From NCBI RefSeq assembly GCF_001879715.1, contig NZ_MNBW01000001.1, positions 62,001-126,000 of the forward strand: 64,000 nucleotides of DNA. The letters run 5' to 3'. How positions within the stretch are numbered: position 1 is the stretch's first letter; each line of letters opens with the position of its first letter. Of this stretch, positions 29,270 through 39,688 are shown in pieces. The notes below the pieces were generated by a model. The model worked only from the letters and a program-made list of their open reading frames with translations. It did not search any database and had not been told where the DNA came from. Position numbers and translations under genes: made by a program. Origin of the DNA: Nioella nitratireducens. Its GTDB lineage: Bacteria; Pseudomonadota; Alphaproteobacteria; Rhodobacterales; Rhodobacteraceae.

Positions 29270-31674
29270 GCGTTCGAAAACCCCTGCCCCATGACGCGGC
29301 CCCGCTGCATGTGACAGGCCAGGCCCGCTATGTCGATGACATCCCGGTGCCCGCCAACTGCCTGCATCTGGCCTTCGGCATGTCCGAGATCGCCCATGGC
29401 CGGATCACGTCGATGGATTTGGATGCCGTGCGCGCCGCGCCGGGTGTGGTGGTTGTGGTCGCGGGCGGCGATCTGGATGAGATCCCGGACTGTTCGCCCT
29501 CGGCCCATGACGAGCCGCTGCTGTCTGATGGCTCCATCCATTACCTCGGCCAGCCGCTGTTTCTGGTCGCCGCCACCAGCCACCTTGCGGCGCGCAAGGC
29601 CGCTCGTCTGGCAAAAGTCGAATACGAGGAACTGGAACCGATCCTGACCATCGGGCAGGCGCTCGCCGCCAATGCCCGGTTCGAGGACGGCCCCCGCATC
29701 TACGAAAAGGGCGATATCGACACCGCCCTGTCGCGCGCCACCCATATCGTCGAAGGCCGGATCGAGATGGGCGGGCAGGAGCATTTCTACCTGGAAGGTC
29801 AGGCCGCGCTGGTCCTGCCGCAGGAAGGCGGCGACATGGTGGTGCATTGTTCCACCCAGCATCCGTCCGAGATTCAGCACAAGGTGGCCCACGCCCTGCA
29901 CCGCCCGATGAACGCGGTCCGGGTCGAGGTGCGCCGCATGGGCGGTGGCTTTGGCGGCAAGGAAAGTCAGGGCAACCATCTGGCGATTGCCTGCGCCATG
30001 GTCGCGGACAGGACCGGCCGCCCCGCCAAGATGCGCTATGACCGCGACGATGACATGATGATCACCGGCAAGCGGCACGATTTCCGCATCGACTACCGCG
30101 CCGGGGTCGATATGCATGGCCGCCTGACGGGGGTCGAGTTCAACCAGATGACGCGCTGCGGTTGGGCAATGGACTTGTCCCTGCCCGTGGCCGACCGCGC
30201 CATGCTGCATGCCGACAACGCCTATCACCTGCCCGCCGCGCGCATCACCTCGCACCGGCTGCGCACCAATACCCAAAGCGCCACCGCCTATCGCGGCTTC
30301 GGCGGCCCGCAGGGGGTTCTGGGGATTGAGCGGGTGATGGACCATATCGCGCATGTTCTGGGGCTGGACCCGCTGGAGGTGCGGAAGGCGAACTATTACG
30401 CCGAGATGGGCGGCAAACCGGGCGTGAATGTCGAAGAAGGCGTCGCGGCGACCGGGGCCGGAACCGCGCACAAGATCAGCTCGGGCACCGGACAAGCCAC
30501 CCGGTTTGGCGGCGCGCATTCGCCCGAACCGATGGAGCAAGGCCAGCAGACCACGCCCTATCACATGCCGGTCACCGATTTCCTGCTGACCGGGCTGACC
30601 GAGCGATTGGCGGAGAGCTGTGACTACGCGGGCCGCCGCACGGCGATTGCCGCGTGGAACGCCAGCCAGCCGGTGCTGAAACGCGGGATCGCGCTGACGC
30701 CGGTGAAATTCGGGATTTCCTTCACGCTCACCCACCTCAACCAGGCGGGCGCGCTGGTGCATGTGTATCAGGATGGCTCGATCCACCTGAACCATGGCGG
30801 CACCGAGATGGGACAAGGCCTGTTCCAGAAGGTGGCGCAGGTGGCGGCCAGCCGTTTCGGCGTGTCGCCCGAGAAGGTGAAGATCACCGCAACGGATACA
30901 GGCAAGGTGCCCAACACCTCGGCGACGGCGGCCTCTTCCGGCTCGGACCTGAACGGGATGGCGGCCAAGGCCGCCTGCGACACGATCCGCGATCGGATGG
31001 CCGCATTCCTGGCCATGGAACATCAGGCCGAACCAGCAAGCGTGCGTTTCGTCGATGGGCAGGTGCATGTGGGGGCGGAGGCGATTCCCTTCGAGGAGGC
31101 CGCCGCGCGCGCCTATGCGGGGCGGGTCAGCCTGTCGGCAACCGGGTTTTACAAGACGCCGGATATCGAGTGGGACCGGATCGCCGGGCGCGGGCGACCG
31201 TTTTTCTACTTCGCGCAAGGCGCGGCCTGTTCCGAGGTGGTCATCGACACGCTGACCGGCGAAAACCGCATCCTGCGCACGGATATCCTGCACGATTGCG
31301 GCAGCAGCCTGAACCCAAGCCTCGATATCGGCCAGATCGAAGGCGGCTTCGTGCAGGGCGCGGGCTGGCTGACCACGGAAGAGTTGGTCTGGGACGACAA
31401 GGGACGGCTTCGCACCCATGCGCCCTCGACCTACAAGATCCCGGCCTGTTCGGACCGGCCCCGCGTGTTCAACGTGGCGCTCTGGGATGCCCCGAACCCG
31501 GCGGAAACGATCTATCGCTCCAAGGCCGTTGGGGAACCGCCGTTCATGCTGGGGATCAGCGTCTTTTCGGCCCTGTCAGAGGCCGTTGCGGCCTGCGGGC
31601 CGAATTATGCCGACCTTCAGGCCCCCGCCACGGCCGAGGCGGTGCTGGCGGCGGTCAAGAGGGCGCGGGGATGA
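29266..31674 (+). CDS. xdhB: Xanthine dehydrogenase molybdenum-binding large subunit
   Basis: 802 residues. Family marks: [12 protein letters not shown] near the start, [12 protein letters not shown], the purine-binding Arg in [11 protein letters not shown], and the catalytic Glu in [12 protein letters not shown] near the C-terminus. It binds molybdopterin and hydroxylates hypoxanthine and xanthine to urate with XdhA. ATGA overlaps link it to xdhA before and xdhC after. Confidence 0.96.
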   Translation: MSVRKPLPHDAAPLHVTGQARYVDDIPVPANCLHLAFGMSEIAHGRITSMDLDAVRAAPGVVVVVAGGDLDEIPDCSPSAHDEPLLSDGSIHYLGQPLFLVAATSHLAARKAARLAKVEYEELEPILTIGQALAANARFEDGPRIYEKGDIDTALSRATHIVEGRIEMGGQEHFYLEGQAALVLPQEGGDMVVHCSTQHPSEIQHKVAHALHRPMNAVRVEVRRMGGGFGGKESQGNHLAIACAMVADRTGRPAKMRYDRDDDMMITGKRHDFRIDYRAGVDMHGRLTGVEFNQMTRCGWAMDLSLPVADRAMLHADNAYHLPAARITSHRLRTNTQSATAYRGFGGPQGVLGIERVMDHIAHVLGLDPLEVRKANYYAEMGGKPGVNVEEGVAATGAGTAHKISSGTGQATRFGGAHSPEPMEQGQQTTPYHMPVTDFLLTGLTERLAESCDYAGRRTAIAAWNASQPVLKRGIALTPVKFGISFTLTHLNQAGALVHVYQDGSIHLNHGGTEMGQGLFQKVAQVAASRFGVSPEKVKITATDTGKVPNTSATAASSGSDLNGMAAKAACDTIRDRMAAFLAMEHQAEPASVRFVDGQVHVGAEAIPFEEAAARAYAGRVSLSATGFYKTPDIEWDRIAGRGRPFFYFAQGAACSEVVIDTLTGENRILRTDILHDCGSSLNPSLDIGQIEGGFVQGAGWLTTEELVWDDKGRLRTHAPSTYKIPACSDRPRVFNVALWDAPNPAETIYRSKAVGEPPFMLGISVFSALSEAVAACGPNYADLQAPATAEAVLAAVKRARG

Positions 31675-32639
31675 GCCTGGACCGCGACAGCCTTGCCGAT
31701 GCCATCTTAGCCCACGGTCGGGTGGCCCGTGTCGTCGTGGTGGCGACGGCGGGGTCGGTCCCGCGCAGCGCAGGCACGGCGATGCTGGTCTGGAAGACCG
31801 GGCAATCGGGCACCATCGGCGGCGGCGCGTTGGAGTTTCAGGCGGTGGCGCGGGCGCGGGCCGCGCTGGCCGGGGGCGACCGCTTCGACAAGGTGCCGCT
31901 CGGGCCGGGGCTGGGCCAATGCTGCGGCGGCGCGGTGCAGCTATTGACCGAGGTCTGGGATGCTGACCGCCTGTCGCAGGTAACAGGAGAGGCCATCGCA
32001 CGCCCCCTGCCCGGCACACCCGGCGAGATGCCCCTGAAACTGGCCGCGGCAATGAAAGCCGCGCGGGCAGGCCATCAGCCGGTCACGCCGCGGCTTGTGC
32101 AGGGCTGGGTCGTCGAGCCGGTCCGGTCCGCAACCACGCCTCTATGGGTCTGGGGCGGCGGCCATGTGGGGCGCGCCATCGTGGCAACATTGGCCCCCCT
32201 GCCCGATCTCCGCATCACTTGGATCGACAGCGCGCCCGACCGCTTCCCCAACGACATCCCGGAGCGTGTCGTCGCTCTGCCCGCGCCCGACATGGCCGCC
32301 GCTATGCGGCTGGCGCCCGCCGACGCGCGGCACCTGATCCTGACCTATAGCCACGAGATCGACCTTGCGCTGTGCCATGCCGCGCTGGCCCACGGGTTCA
32401 AGGACTGCGGCCTGATCGGCTCGGCCACCAAATGGGCGCGGTTCCGCACCCGGCTGCGGCAGCTTGGCCACGGGGACGCACAAATTTCACGCATTGCCTG
32501 CCCGATAGGCGATACTTCCCTAGGCAAGCACCCTCAGGCCATTGCGGTCGGGGTGGCGGCTGGCCTATTGAAAGACGCTGCCGGAAAAGCGTCGCACCAA
32601 GAACCAGACTGCACAAGAGTGCGGCACTCAGGGGGATGA
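31671..32639 (+). CDS. xdhC: Xanthine dehydrogenase accessory protein XdhC
   Basis: 322 residues. VVVATAGSVPRSAGTAMLVW at the start and GTIGGGALEFQAV followed by LGPGLGQCCGGAVQLL are typical; the C-terminal Rossmann part has LWVWGGGHVGRAIVATLAP and LTYSHEIDLALCHAAL. XdhC binds and sulfurates the molybdenum cofactor and delivers it to XdhB. ATG at 31671 overlaps the xdhB stop; the long open frame upstream within xdhB is a shadow. Confidence 0.95.
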   Translation: MSLDRDSLADAILAHGRVARVVVVATAGSVPRSAGTAMLVWKTGQSGTIGGGALEFQAVARARAALAGGDRFDKVPLGPGLGQCCGGAVQLLTEVWDADRLSQVTGEAIARPLPGTPGEMPLKLAAAMKAARAGHQPVTPRLVQGWVVEPVRSATTPLWVWGGGHVGRAIVATLAPLPDLRITWIDSAPDRFPNDIPERVVALPAPDMAAAMRLAPADARHLILTYSHEIDLALCHAALAHGFKDCGLIGSATKWARFRTRLRQLGHGDAQISRIACPIGDTSLGKHPQAIAVGVAAGLLKDAAGKASHQEPDCTRVRHSGG

Positions 32640-32675
32640 CATGACCAGACCAGTGGGCACCCAAGGGGGTGCGAC

Positions 32676-34217
32676 GTGAGCCAGACCGCGCTTTTGTCCA
32701 TCAAGGGCATCACCAAGGCCTATCCCGGCGTCGTCGCCAACAGCGACGTGTCCTTCGACATCCTGCCGGGCGAGGTGCACGCGCTGCTCGGCGAGAACGG
32801 CGCGGGGAAATCCACGCTGGTCAAGATGATCTACGGGCTGGTGCGGCCCGACAGCGGCACCATGGAGATGAACGGCACGCCCTACACACCCACCGAGCCG
32901 CGCGCGGCGCGGGCTTCGGGCGTGGCGATGGTGTTCCAGCATTTCTCGCTGTTCGAGGCGCTGAACGTGGCCGAGAACATCTCGCTCGGGATGGAAAACC
33001 CGCCCGCGCAGCGCGACCTGGCCCGCCAGATCCGCGAGGTGAGCGAGGCGTATGGCCTGCCGCTCGACCCTGACAGGCTGGTCGGCGATCTGTCGGCGGG
33101 CGAACGCCAGCGGGTCGAGATCATCCGCTGCCTGCTGCAAGATCCCAAGCTGCTCGTCATGGACGAACCCACCAGCGTGCTGACCCCGCAAGAGGTGGAG
33201 ATCCTGTTCCACACCCTGCGCAAACTATCTTCGGAAGGCACCTCGATCCTCTATATCTCTCACAAGCTGGAGGAAATCCGCGCGCTCTGCGACGAGGCGA
33301 CGATCCTGCGGCTTGGCAAGGTGGTCGGAAAATGCACCCCGCGCGACACGTCGGCTGCCGAGATGGCCGAGATGATGGTGGGCAAATCGCTGGCGTCGCC
33401 TGCGCGGGTCAATGCCGACATGGGCGAGGTGGTGCTCAAGGTCGCAGGGCTGTCGGTGGAGCCTGCGACCCCGTTCGGCACGCCGCTGCGCCATGTCGGG
33501 ATCGAATTGCACGCGGGTGAAGTGCTGGGCATCGGCGGCGTCGCCGGCAACGGGCAAGATGAATTGCTGGCCGCCCTGTCGGGCGAGGTCACGACCGCGC
33601 CGGGCACGGTGGTGCTGAACAGGGTGCCCATCGGCGACACGGGCCCGAACGACCGCCGCGCGCTTGGCCTGCTCTGCGCGCCCGAGGAACGGCTTGGCCA
33701 CGCCGCCGCCCCGGATATGAGCCTGATCGAAAACGCCCTGCTGACCGCGCGCCAGCGCAAGGGGCTGGACCGGTCGGGCTTCGTCGACTGGCGCGCCACC
33801 CGCGCCTATGCCGAAGAGGTCATCCAAGCCTTCGACGTGCGCACGCCGGGGCCGGACAACGCCGCGCGGGCGCTATCGGGCGGCAACCTGCAAAAATTCG
33901 TTATCGGACGGGAAATCCTGCAAGACCCCAAGGTTCTGGTGGTCAATCAGCCGACATGGGGCGTCGATGCCTCGGCGGCGGCGGCGATCCGGCAGGCGAT
34001 CCTCGATCTTGCCGGGCAGGGCGCGGGGGTGATCGTGATCAGCCAGGATCTCGACGAGTTGCTGGAGGTGGCCGACAATTTCTGCGCCCTCAACGAAGGG
34101 CGGCTCAGCAACCTGCGCGCCACCAAGGGTCTGACGATGGAAACCATCGGCCTGATGCTGGGCGGCGCGCATGACATGCATGATCTGGACGAGGAGGCGC
34201 TCCATGCTGACGCTTGA
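32676..34217 (+). CDS. ABC transporter ATP-binding protein, BMP/nucleoside (purine) type
   Basis: 513 residues with two nucleotide-binding domains, like RbsA/NupA. The first has Walker A GENGAGKST, signature LSAGERQRVEI and Walker B LLVMDEPTSVL. The second is degenerate (GVAGNGQDELL; VLVVNQPTWGVD) but keeps LSGGNLQKFVIG, as usual in this family. GTG start after AAGGGGGT, 36 bases after xdhC. Together with the next three genes it should import a purine nucleobase or nucleoside for xanthine dehydrogenase; that substrate is inferred from position. Confidence 0.92.
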   Translation: MSQTALLSIKGITKAYPGVVANSDVSFDILPGEVHALLGENGAGKSTLVKMIYGLVRPDSGTMEMNGTPYTPTEPRAARASGVAMVFQHFSLFEALNVAENISLGMENPPAQRDLARQIREVSEAYGLPLDPDRLVGDLSAGERQRVEIIRCLLQDPKLLVMDEPTSVLTPQEVEILFHTLRKLSSEGTSILYISHKLEEIRALCDEATILRLGKVVGKCTPRDTSAAEMAEMMVGKSLASPARVNADMGEVVLKVAGLSVEPATPFGTPLRHVGIELHAGEVLGIGGVAGNGQDELLAALSGEVTTAPGTVVLNRVPIGDTGPNDRRALGLLCAPEERLGHAAAPDMSLIENALLTARQRKGLDRSGFVDWRATRAYAEEVIQAFDVRTPGPDNAARALSGGNLQKFVIGREILQDPKVLVVNQPTWGVDASAAAAIRQAILDLAGQGAGVIVISQDLDELLEVADNFCALNEGRLSNLRATKGLTMETIGLMLGGAHDMHDLDEEALHADA

Positions 34218-35289
34218 AAAACGCCCGACCCCGTCCAGGGGCTGGACGCTGGCCACCCCGGTTCTGGCCGTGGTGCTGACCATGATCGCCGGCGGGCTGA
34301 TGTTCGCGCTTCTGGGCAAGAACCCGGTCGAGGCGATCCGTATCATCTTCTGGGATCCAGTCTTCAATACGCAATTCGCGTCCTATACGCGGCCGCAATT
34401 GCTGGTGAAGGCCGGGCCGCTGATCCTCATCGCCATCGGCCTCAGCCTCGGGTTCCGGGCCGGGATCTGGAATATCGGGGCCGAGGGGCAATACATCATG
34501 GGCGCCATCGCGGGGGCGGGCTTCGGCCTTGCCTTCTACCCGTCGGACAGCCCGCTGATCTTCCCCGGTATGATCGTCGCGGGCGCGCTTGGCGGATGGG
34601 CATGGGCGATGATCCCGGCGATCCTCAAGACCCGGTTCCGAACCAATGAAATCCTCGTCTCGCTCTTGCTGGTCTACGTTGCTGAAAAGATCCTCGCCTC
34701 GGCGGCGACCAAGTTCCTGCGCAACCCCGAGGGGCACGGCTTTCCCGGATCGCGCAACCTTGCCCGCATCGACTCGATGAACAACCCAGAACTCATTTCC
34801 GGCACCGGGATGCACTGGGGCGTGGTGCTGGCCTTCATCGCCGTGATCGCGGCCTATGTGCTGCTCAACCGGCACCTTTTGGGCTACCAGATCAAGCTGG
34901 CGGGCCAAGCCCCACGCGCCGCGCGCTTTGCCGGGGTGAACCCGAACAGGCTGGTGGTCATGTGCCTTGGCGCCTCGGGCGCGCTGGCCGGTCTGGCGGG
35001 CCTCTTTGAAGTGACCGGCCCCGCTGGCCAGATCAGCATCGACTTCAACGTGGGCTACGGCTTTACCGCGATCATCGTGGCCTTCCTTGGCCGCCTGCAC
35101 CCCATCGGCATCCTGCTGGCGGGGCTGATCATGGCGCTGACCTATATCGGCGGCGAACTGGCCCAGTTGATGCTGCAAATCCCCGCCCCGGCCATTCAGG
35201 CCTTCCAGGGAATGCTGCTGTTCTTCCTGCTGGCGCTCGACGTGCTGTCGAACTACCGCATCCGCATCAAGTCCGAGGGGGTCGCCTGA
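34204..35289 (+). CDS. ABC transporter permease, BMP/nucleoside type (first)
   Basis: 361 residues with about nine membrane helices. Conserved segments: IAIGLSLGFRAGIWNIGAEG, IPAILKTRFRTNEILVSLLL and ILLAGLIMALTYIGGEL. Start chosen at ATG 34204 (MLTLEKRPTP), overlapping the ATPase gene by 14 bases; an ATG 11 codons earlier is less likely. Pairs with the next permease to form the membrane channel. Confidence 0.92.
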   Translation: MLTLEKRPTPSRGWTLATPVLAVVLTMIAGGLMFALLGKNPVEAIRIIFWDPVFNTQFASYTRPQLLVKAGPLILIAIGLSLGFRAGIWNIGAEGQYIMGAIAGAGFGLAFYPSDSPLIFPGMIVAGALGGWAWAMIPAILKTRFRTNEILVSLLLVYVAEKILASAATKFLRNPEGHGFPGSRNLARIDSMNNPELISGTGMHWGVVLAFIAVIAAYVLLNRHLLGYQIKLAGQAPRAARFAGVNPNRLVVMCLGASGALAGLAGLFEVTGPAGQISIDFNVGYGFTAIIVAFLGRLHPIGILLAGLIMALTYIGGELAQLMLQIPAPAIQAFQGMLLFFLLALDVLSNYRIRIKSEGVA

Positions 35290-36212
35290 TGGGTATTGAT
35301 CCAGTCACCGTCATCGCCGCGCTGATCGTGGCCTCGACCCCGATCCTGCTGGCGGCCATCGGGGAAATGGTGGTCGAGAAAACCGGCGTCCTCAACCTCG
35401 GGGTCGAGGGCATGATGGTCACCGGCGCCGTCATGGGCTTTGTCACCACGGTTGAAACCGGCTCGCCCACGCTCGGCTTTGTCGCGGGGATGGCCAGCGG
35501 CATGGCGCTCTCGCTGATATTCGGCCTGCTCACGCAACTCTTGCTGTCCAACCAGGTGGCGACCGGTCTGGCGCTGACGCTGTTCGGCCTCGGCCTGTCG
35601 GCGCTGCTCGGGGTGGGCTATCCCGGCGCGACCCTGCCGCCGGTGGCCGATCCGTTCCCGGCGGCCATGGCCGATATCCCGGTGCTGGGACCGATCCTGT
35701 TCGGGCATTCGCTGGTCACCTACCTGTCGGTCGTGCTGGTGGCTGCCGTCTGGTTCGTGCTCGGCTTTACCCGCACCGGCCTGATCATCCGCGCCGTGGG
35801 CGAGAATCACGACGCCGCGCACGCGCTTGGCTACAAGGTGATCCGCATTCGCCTGATGGCGATCATGTTCGGCGGCGCCTGCGCGGGCCTTGGCGGCGCG
35901 TTCCTGTCCATCGTCCGCGTCCAGAACTGGGTCGACGGGATGACGGCGGGCGCGGGTTGGATCGCGCTTGCGCTGGTGGTGTTCGCCAGTTGGAAGCCGT
36001 GGCGCGTGTTGCTTGGCGCCTACCTGTTCGGCGGCATCACCGCGCTGCAATTGCGTCTTCAGGCGGCGGGGATCAGTATTCCGGTCGAGATCCTGTCGAT
36101 GTCGCCCTATGTCATCACCATCCTCGTGCTGGTGATCATGTCCTCGGACCGCAGCCGCGCGGCGTTGAATGCGCCCGCTGCCCTTGGCAAGGTGTTCCAC
36201 GCAACCGGGTGA
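35289..36212 (+). CDS. ABC transporter permease, BMP/nucleoside type (second)
   Basis: 307 residues, about eight membrane helices. The sequence LLAAIGEMVVEKTGVLNLGV and EGMMVTGAVMGF is typical of the shorter permease in these systems, as is IIRAVGENHDAAHALGYKV. It overlaps the first permease by one base (TGATG), implying coupled translation. Confidence 0.93.
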   Translation: MGIDPVTVIAALIVASTPILLAAIGEMVVEKTGVLNLGVEGMMVTGAVMGFVTTVETGSPTLGFVAGMASGMALSLIFGLLTQLLLSNQVATGLALTLFGLGLSALLGVGYPGATLPPVADPFPAAMADIPVLGPILFGHSLVTYLSVVLVAAVWFVLGFTRTGLIIRAVGENHDAAHALGYKVIRIRLMAIMFGGACAGLGGAFLSIVRVQNWVDGMTAGAGWIALALVVFASWKPWRVLLGAYLFGGITALQLRLQAAGISIPVEILSMSPYVITILVLVIMSSDRSRAALNAPAALGKVFHATG

Positions 36213-36265
36213 ATGCCCTGCCCCAATCGAGAAAAAACCTGAAGACCAACAAGGAGACCTATGGG

Positions 36266-37345
36266 ATGAAAACCTTTACGAAACTGATGACAAGCGGCCT
36301 GCTGGCGCTCGGCCTTGCCGCGCCCGCCGTCGCACAGGACGACCCGCTTCAGGTGGGCTTTGTCTATGTCGGCTCGATCGGCGACCTCGGCTGGACGCAT
36401 GAGCACGACCAGTCCCGCCTCGCCATGCAAGAGCATTTCGGCGATGCGGTCGAAACCACCTATGTCGAAAACGTGCCCGAGGGCGCGGATGCCGAGCGGG
36501 TGCTGACCCAGATGGCGCTGTCGGGCGCCGACCTGATCTTCACCACCTCGTTTGGTTACATGGACCCGACCAACAACGTCGCGGCCCGGTTCCCCAATGT
36601 CATGTTCGAACACGCCACCGGCTATCGCCGCGACACGCCGAACATGTCCACCTATTCCGCGCGCTTCTACGAAGGCCGCGCCGTGATGGGCCATATCGCG
36701 GGCAACATGACCGAGTCCAACATCGTCGGCTACATCGGCTCTTACCCGATCCCGGAAGTGATCCGCGGCATCAACTCGGCCTTCATCCACGCCCGTGCGG
36801 TGAACCCGGATGTCGAATTCCGCGTGGTCTGGGCCTACACCTGGTTCGACCCGGCGGTTGAAGCCGAGGCCGCGCAGGCCCTGATCGACCAAGGCGCAGA
36901 CGTGATCCTGCAACACACCGATTCCACCGCGCCGATGACCGTCATGCAGGACGCGGGCGTGATCGGCTTCGGTCAGGCCTCCGACATGGGCCAGTTCGCC
37001 CCGACTCCGCGCGTGTCTGCCATCATCGACAACTGGGCGCCCTACTACATCGCCCGCACACAGGCCGTCATGGACGGCACCTGGGAAAGCATGGACACCT
37101 GGGGCGGCATCGGCTCCGGCATGGTGCGGATCGGTGAAATGACCGACGCGATCCCGGCAGAGGTGCGCGCCTCGGCTCAGGCATTGGCCGATTCCATCGC
37201 GTCCGGCGAACATCACCCCTTCACCGGCCCGCTGAACCGTCAGGACGGCACCCCGTGGCTGGCCGAGGGCGAAGTGGCCGACGATGGCACGCTGGCCGGC
37301 ATGGATTTCTACGTTGAAGGCATCACCGCCGAGATCCCGAACTGA
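36266..37345 (+). CDS. BMP family ABC transporter substrate-binding protein
   Basis: 359 residues with a type I signal peptide (MKTFTKLMTSGLLALGLAAP, AVA-QD); no lipobox Cys. FVYVGSIGDLGWTHEHDQSR and FTTSFGYMDPTNNVAARFPN are family typical, with VVWAYTWFDPAVEAEAAQAL and ILQHTDSTA later. The family binds nucleosides, purines or related ligands in the periplasm. SD AAGGAG is 10 bases before ATG 36266; an ATG at 36261 runs into a stop. Followed by a strong terminator that closes the xdh-transporter unit. Confidence 0.93.
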   Translation: MKTFTKLMTSGLLALGLAAPAVAQDDPLQVGFVYVGSIGDLGWTHEHDQSRLAMQEHFGDAVETTYVENVPEGADAERVLTQMALSGADLIFTTSFGYMDPTNNVAARFPNVMFEHATGYRRDTPNMSTYSARFYEGRAVMGHIAGNMTESNIVGYIGSYPIPEVIRGINSAFIHARAVNPDVEFRVVWAYTWFDPAVEAEAAQALIDQGADVILQHTDSTAPMTVMQDAGVIGFGQASDMGQFAPTPRVSAIIDNWAPYYIARTQAVMDGTWESMDTWGGIGSGMVRIGEMTDAIPAEVRASAQALADSIASGEHHPFTGPLNRQDGTPWLAEGEVADDGTLAGMDFYVEGITAEIPN

Positions 37346-37369
37346 TCGCCGCAGACCAAGACACGGAAA

Positions 37370-37397
37370 AGGCCCGCCCCACCCGGCGGGCCTTTTT
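37370..37397 (+). terminator. Rho-independent terminator after BMP gene
   Basis: AGGCCCGCC (37370-37378), loop CCACCC, GGCGGGCCT (37385-37393), then TTTT. Nine-base perfect stem, 24 bases after the stop. Confidence 0.92.
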
Positions 37398-37498
37398 CGT
37401 GGGCACAACCTGACCGGTCGACCGGTCGCACCCCGCCCGGCTCGACGCCCCGCCCCAGCCCCTTGCCGCCCCCGGCTATCCGTGCGACCCATGGCGCC

Positions 37499-38581
37499 AT
37501 GATTTATGATTTTCTCGTCATCGGCGGCGGCATCGCCGGCACATCGGCAGGCGCACGCCTGTCTCATCTGGGAACCGTCTTGCTGCTGGAAGGGGAAACC
37601 GGGCTGGCCTACCACGCCTCTGGCCGGTCTGCCGCCCTGTTCGAGGCGCAGTATGGCCTGCCCAGCACGGTCGCGCTCAACCTCGCCTCGCAGGAGTATC
37701 ACATGACCGCCAATGGCGGCGTGCTCAGCCCCCGCGGGCTGCTGTTCCTGTCGGGCCCCGGCGAAGAAGAGGCGCTGGCCGCCGACGTGGCCGAAATGGG
37801 CCTGACCCCGATTTCGGTCGAGGATGCGGTGGCCCGCGTCCCTGCGATCAACGCCGATTACGTGACCGGCGCCGCCTATCACGACCAGGCTTGGGATCTG
37901 GACACGGACCTGCTGGTCGGCAATTTCGTCAAGGAACTGCGCGCCAATTCCGGCACCGTGAAAACCGGCCACCCCGTTACCGCGATCAGCCGTCAGGGTG
38001 GCCTCTGGCAGGTCACGACAGCCGACCAGACCTACGAGGCGCTGCAACTGGTCAATGCCGCGGGCGCTTGGGTGGACGAGGTCGCCAAGATGGCCGGGAT
38101 TGCTCCGCTTGGGTTTACGCCGCTGCGCCGCTCGATGGCGCGGATGCCGGCCCCCGGCGGTCACGATCCGTCAAGCTGGCCGATGCTGATCGGCGCTGGC
38201 GAGACATGGTATGCCAAGCCAGACGCGGGCAAGTGGATCGTTTCGCCCGCCGAGGAAGACCCCATCGAGACGCCCCATGACGCGTGGGCCGATGACATGG
38301 TATTGGCCGAGGGCATCGCCCGCTACCAACCGTTTGTGACCGAAGAGGTCACCCGCGTCGAAAGCACATGGGCGGGCCTGCGCACCTTCGCCCCGGACCG
38401 CACCCTCGTGCTTGGGCGCGACGCCGAGGTGCCGGAATTCATCTGGGTCGCGGGGCAAGGCGGCTACGGCTTCCAGACCGCGCCCGCCGCCAGCCAGCTG
38501 GTGGCCGATCTGGTCGCGAACCGCCCGCCCGATCTGCCGCCAGAAATCGTTGCTGCCCTCAGCCCGGCCCGCTTCGCATGA
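37499..38581 (+). CDS. FAD-dependent oxidoreductase (DAO family, D-amino-acid dehydrogenase-like)
   Basis: 360 residues. The dinucleotide-binding motif is FLVIGGGIAGTSAGARLSHL at the N-terminus, ending in the acidic LLLEGE. The FAD contact FIWVAGQGGYGFQTAPAAS lies near the C-terminus, and TWAGLRTFAPDRTLVLG is usual for amino-acid oxidases of this family. Substrate unknown. Start at ATG 37499; a longer frame of 12 codons is less likely. ATGA overlap with the methyltransferase gene. Confidence 0.88.
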   Translation: MIYDFLVIGGGIAGTSAGARLSHLGTVLLLEGETGLAYHASGRSAALFEAQYGLPSTVALNLASQEYHMTANGGVLSPRGLLFLSGPGEEEALAADVAEMGLTPISVEDAVARVPAINADYVTGAAYHDQAWDLDTDLLVGNFVKELRANSGTVKTGHPVTAISRQGGLWQVTTADQTYEALQLVNAAGAWVDEVAKMAGIAPLGFTPLRRSMARMPAPGGHDPSSWPMLIGAGETWYAKPDAGKWIVSPAEEDPIETPHDAWADDMVLAEGIARYQPFVTEEVTRVESTWAGLRTFAPDRTLVLGRDAEVPEFIWVAGQGGYGFQTAPAASQLVADLVANRPPDLPPEIVAALSPARFA

Positions 38582-39219
38582 GCCGCAAACTGACCCTGCC
38601 CGACGCGCCCAAGCCGATGCCCGATCGTCGGATGTCCGCGCCCTCGGCCCTGCGCAACGCTTGGCCCATTCTGGAAGTGTTGGAGGCGCACGCCCCGCAA
38701 ACCGGTCGCGTGCTTGAAATCGCCGCTGGCACGGGCGAGCACGCGGTGCGCTTCGCCAAGGCCATGCGCGGCCTTGACTGGCAGCCCACAGATGTGGACC
38801 CCGAGCGCCTCGCCTCGATCGACGCATGGCGCATTGCCGAAGGGCCGGCCAACCTGTTCACGCCGATTGCGCTTGATGCGACGCAACCGGGCTGGGCCGC
38901 CACCCATGGCCCGGTCGAGATGATCCTGCTGGTCAACCTGCTCCACCTCATCTCGTCCCCCGAGGCCGAGGCGGTTCTTTCCGGCATCGCCGCCGCCCTC
39001 GCCCCCGGCGGCGTGGCCTTCGTCTACGGGCCTTTCCTGCGCGACGGTCAGGCCACCAGTCAGGGCGACGCCAGTTTCCACGCCAGCCTTCAGGCGCAAG
39101 ACCCCGAAATCGGCTACAAGGACGTGGCCTGGGTCAAGGCCCGTCTTGCGCCGTTGTCGGTCTCGATCCTTGAGCGGCCCGCCAACAACCTGATGCTCAT
39201 CGCCCGCGCCCCGGTTTGA
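38578..39219 (+). CDS. DUF938 family SAM-dependent methyltransferase-like protein
   Basis: 213 residues. PSALRNAWPILEVLEAHAP and VLEIAAGTGEHAVRFAKAM give the SAM motif I, followed by WQPTDVDPE and MILLVNLLHLIS. DUF938 proteins are a class I methyltransferase family of unknown substrate. Overlaps the oxidoreductase gene by four bases, so the two are co-translated. Confidence 0.88.
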   Translation: MSRKLTLPDAPKPMPDRRMSAPSALRNAWPILEVLEAHAPQTGRVLEIAAGTGEHAVRFAKAMRGLDWQPTDVDPERLASIDAWRIAEGPANLFTPIALDATQPGWAATHGPVEMILLVNLLHLISSPEAEAVLSGIAAALAPGGVAFVYGPFLRDGQATSQGDASFHASLQAQDPEIGYKDVAWVKARLAPLSVSILERPANNLMLIARAPV

Positions 39220-39291
39220 TCCCGGTCAAGGCGCGGGCGCGCTGGCTCTGGTCTGACAAGGGAAACTTGACCAGGACAATGAGGTTTCCCG

Positions 39292-39651
39292 ATGAGCTGG
39301 ATGGACAAGCGCGAGGACATGCGCGGCCAATTGCGCAAACTGAACAAGGCAATCCCGACCGTCACCAGGGCCTTTGCAGGGGTCAGCGCCGCCGTGAAGA
39401 CCGACGGCGCGCTGGACGTGAAAACCAAGGAACTGATCGCGGTGGCCATCGCTGTCGCTGACAGTTGCGAGCCGTGCATGAATTTCCATGTCGAGGTGCT
39501 GATCAATGCCGGTGGCAGCCGCGAGGAACTGGCCGAGGCGCTTGGCATGGCCGTGCAGATGGGTGGCGGCCCGGCCCTGATGTATGCGGCCAAGGCGCTC
39601 GATTCCTATGATGAACTGAGCGAAGCGCTGGCCCCCAAGGCTGCGGAATAA
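39292..39651 (+). CDS. Carboxymuconolactone decarboxylase family protein
   Basis: 119 residues. The helical CMD/AhpD core holds the redox CxxC motif in DSCEPCMNFHVEVLINAGGS and is followed by EELAEALGMAVQMGGGPALM. Many such proteins are peroxidase-like rather than decarboxylases. The preceding 72 bases may carry its own promoter. Function not assigned. Confidence 0.9.
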   Translation: MSWMDKREDMRGQLRKLNKAIPTVTRAFAGVSAAVKTDGALDVKTKELIAVAIAVADSCEPCMNFHVEVLINAGGSREELAEALGMAVQMGGGPALMYAAKALDSYDELSEALAPKAAE

Positions 39652-39688
39652 GCCCGCCAGTTTGTCGCAGGGCGGGCGACGACGGATA

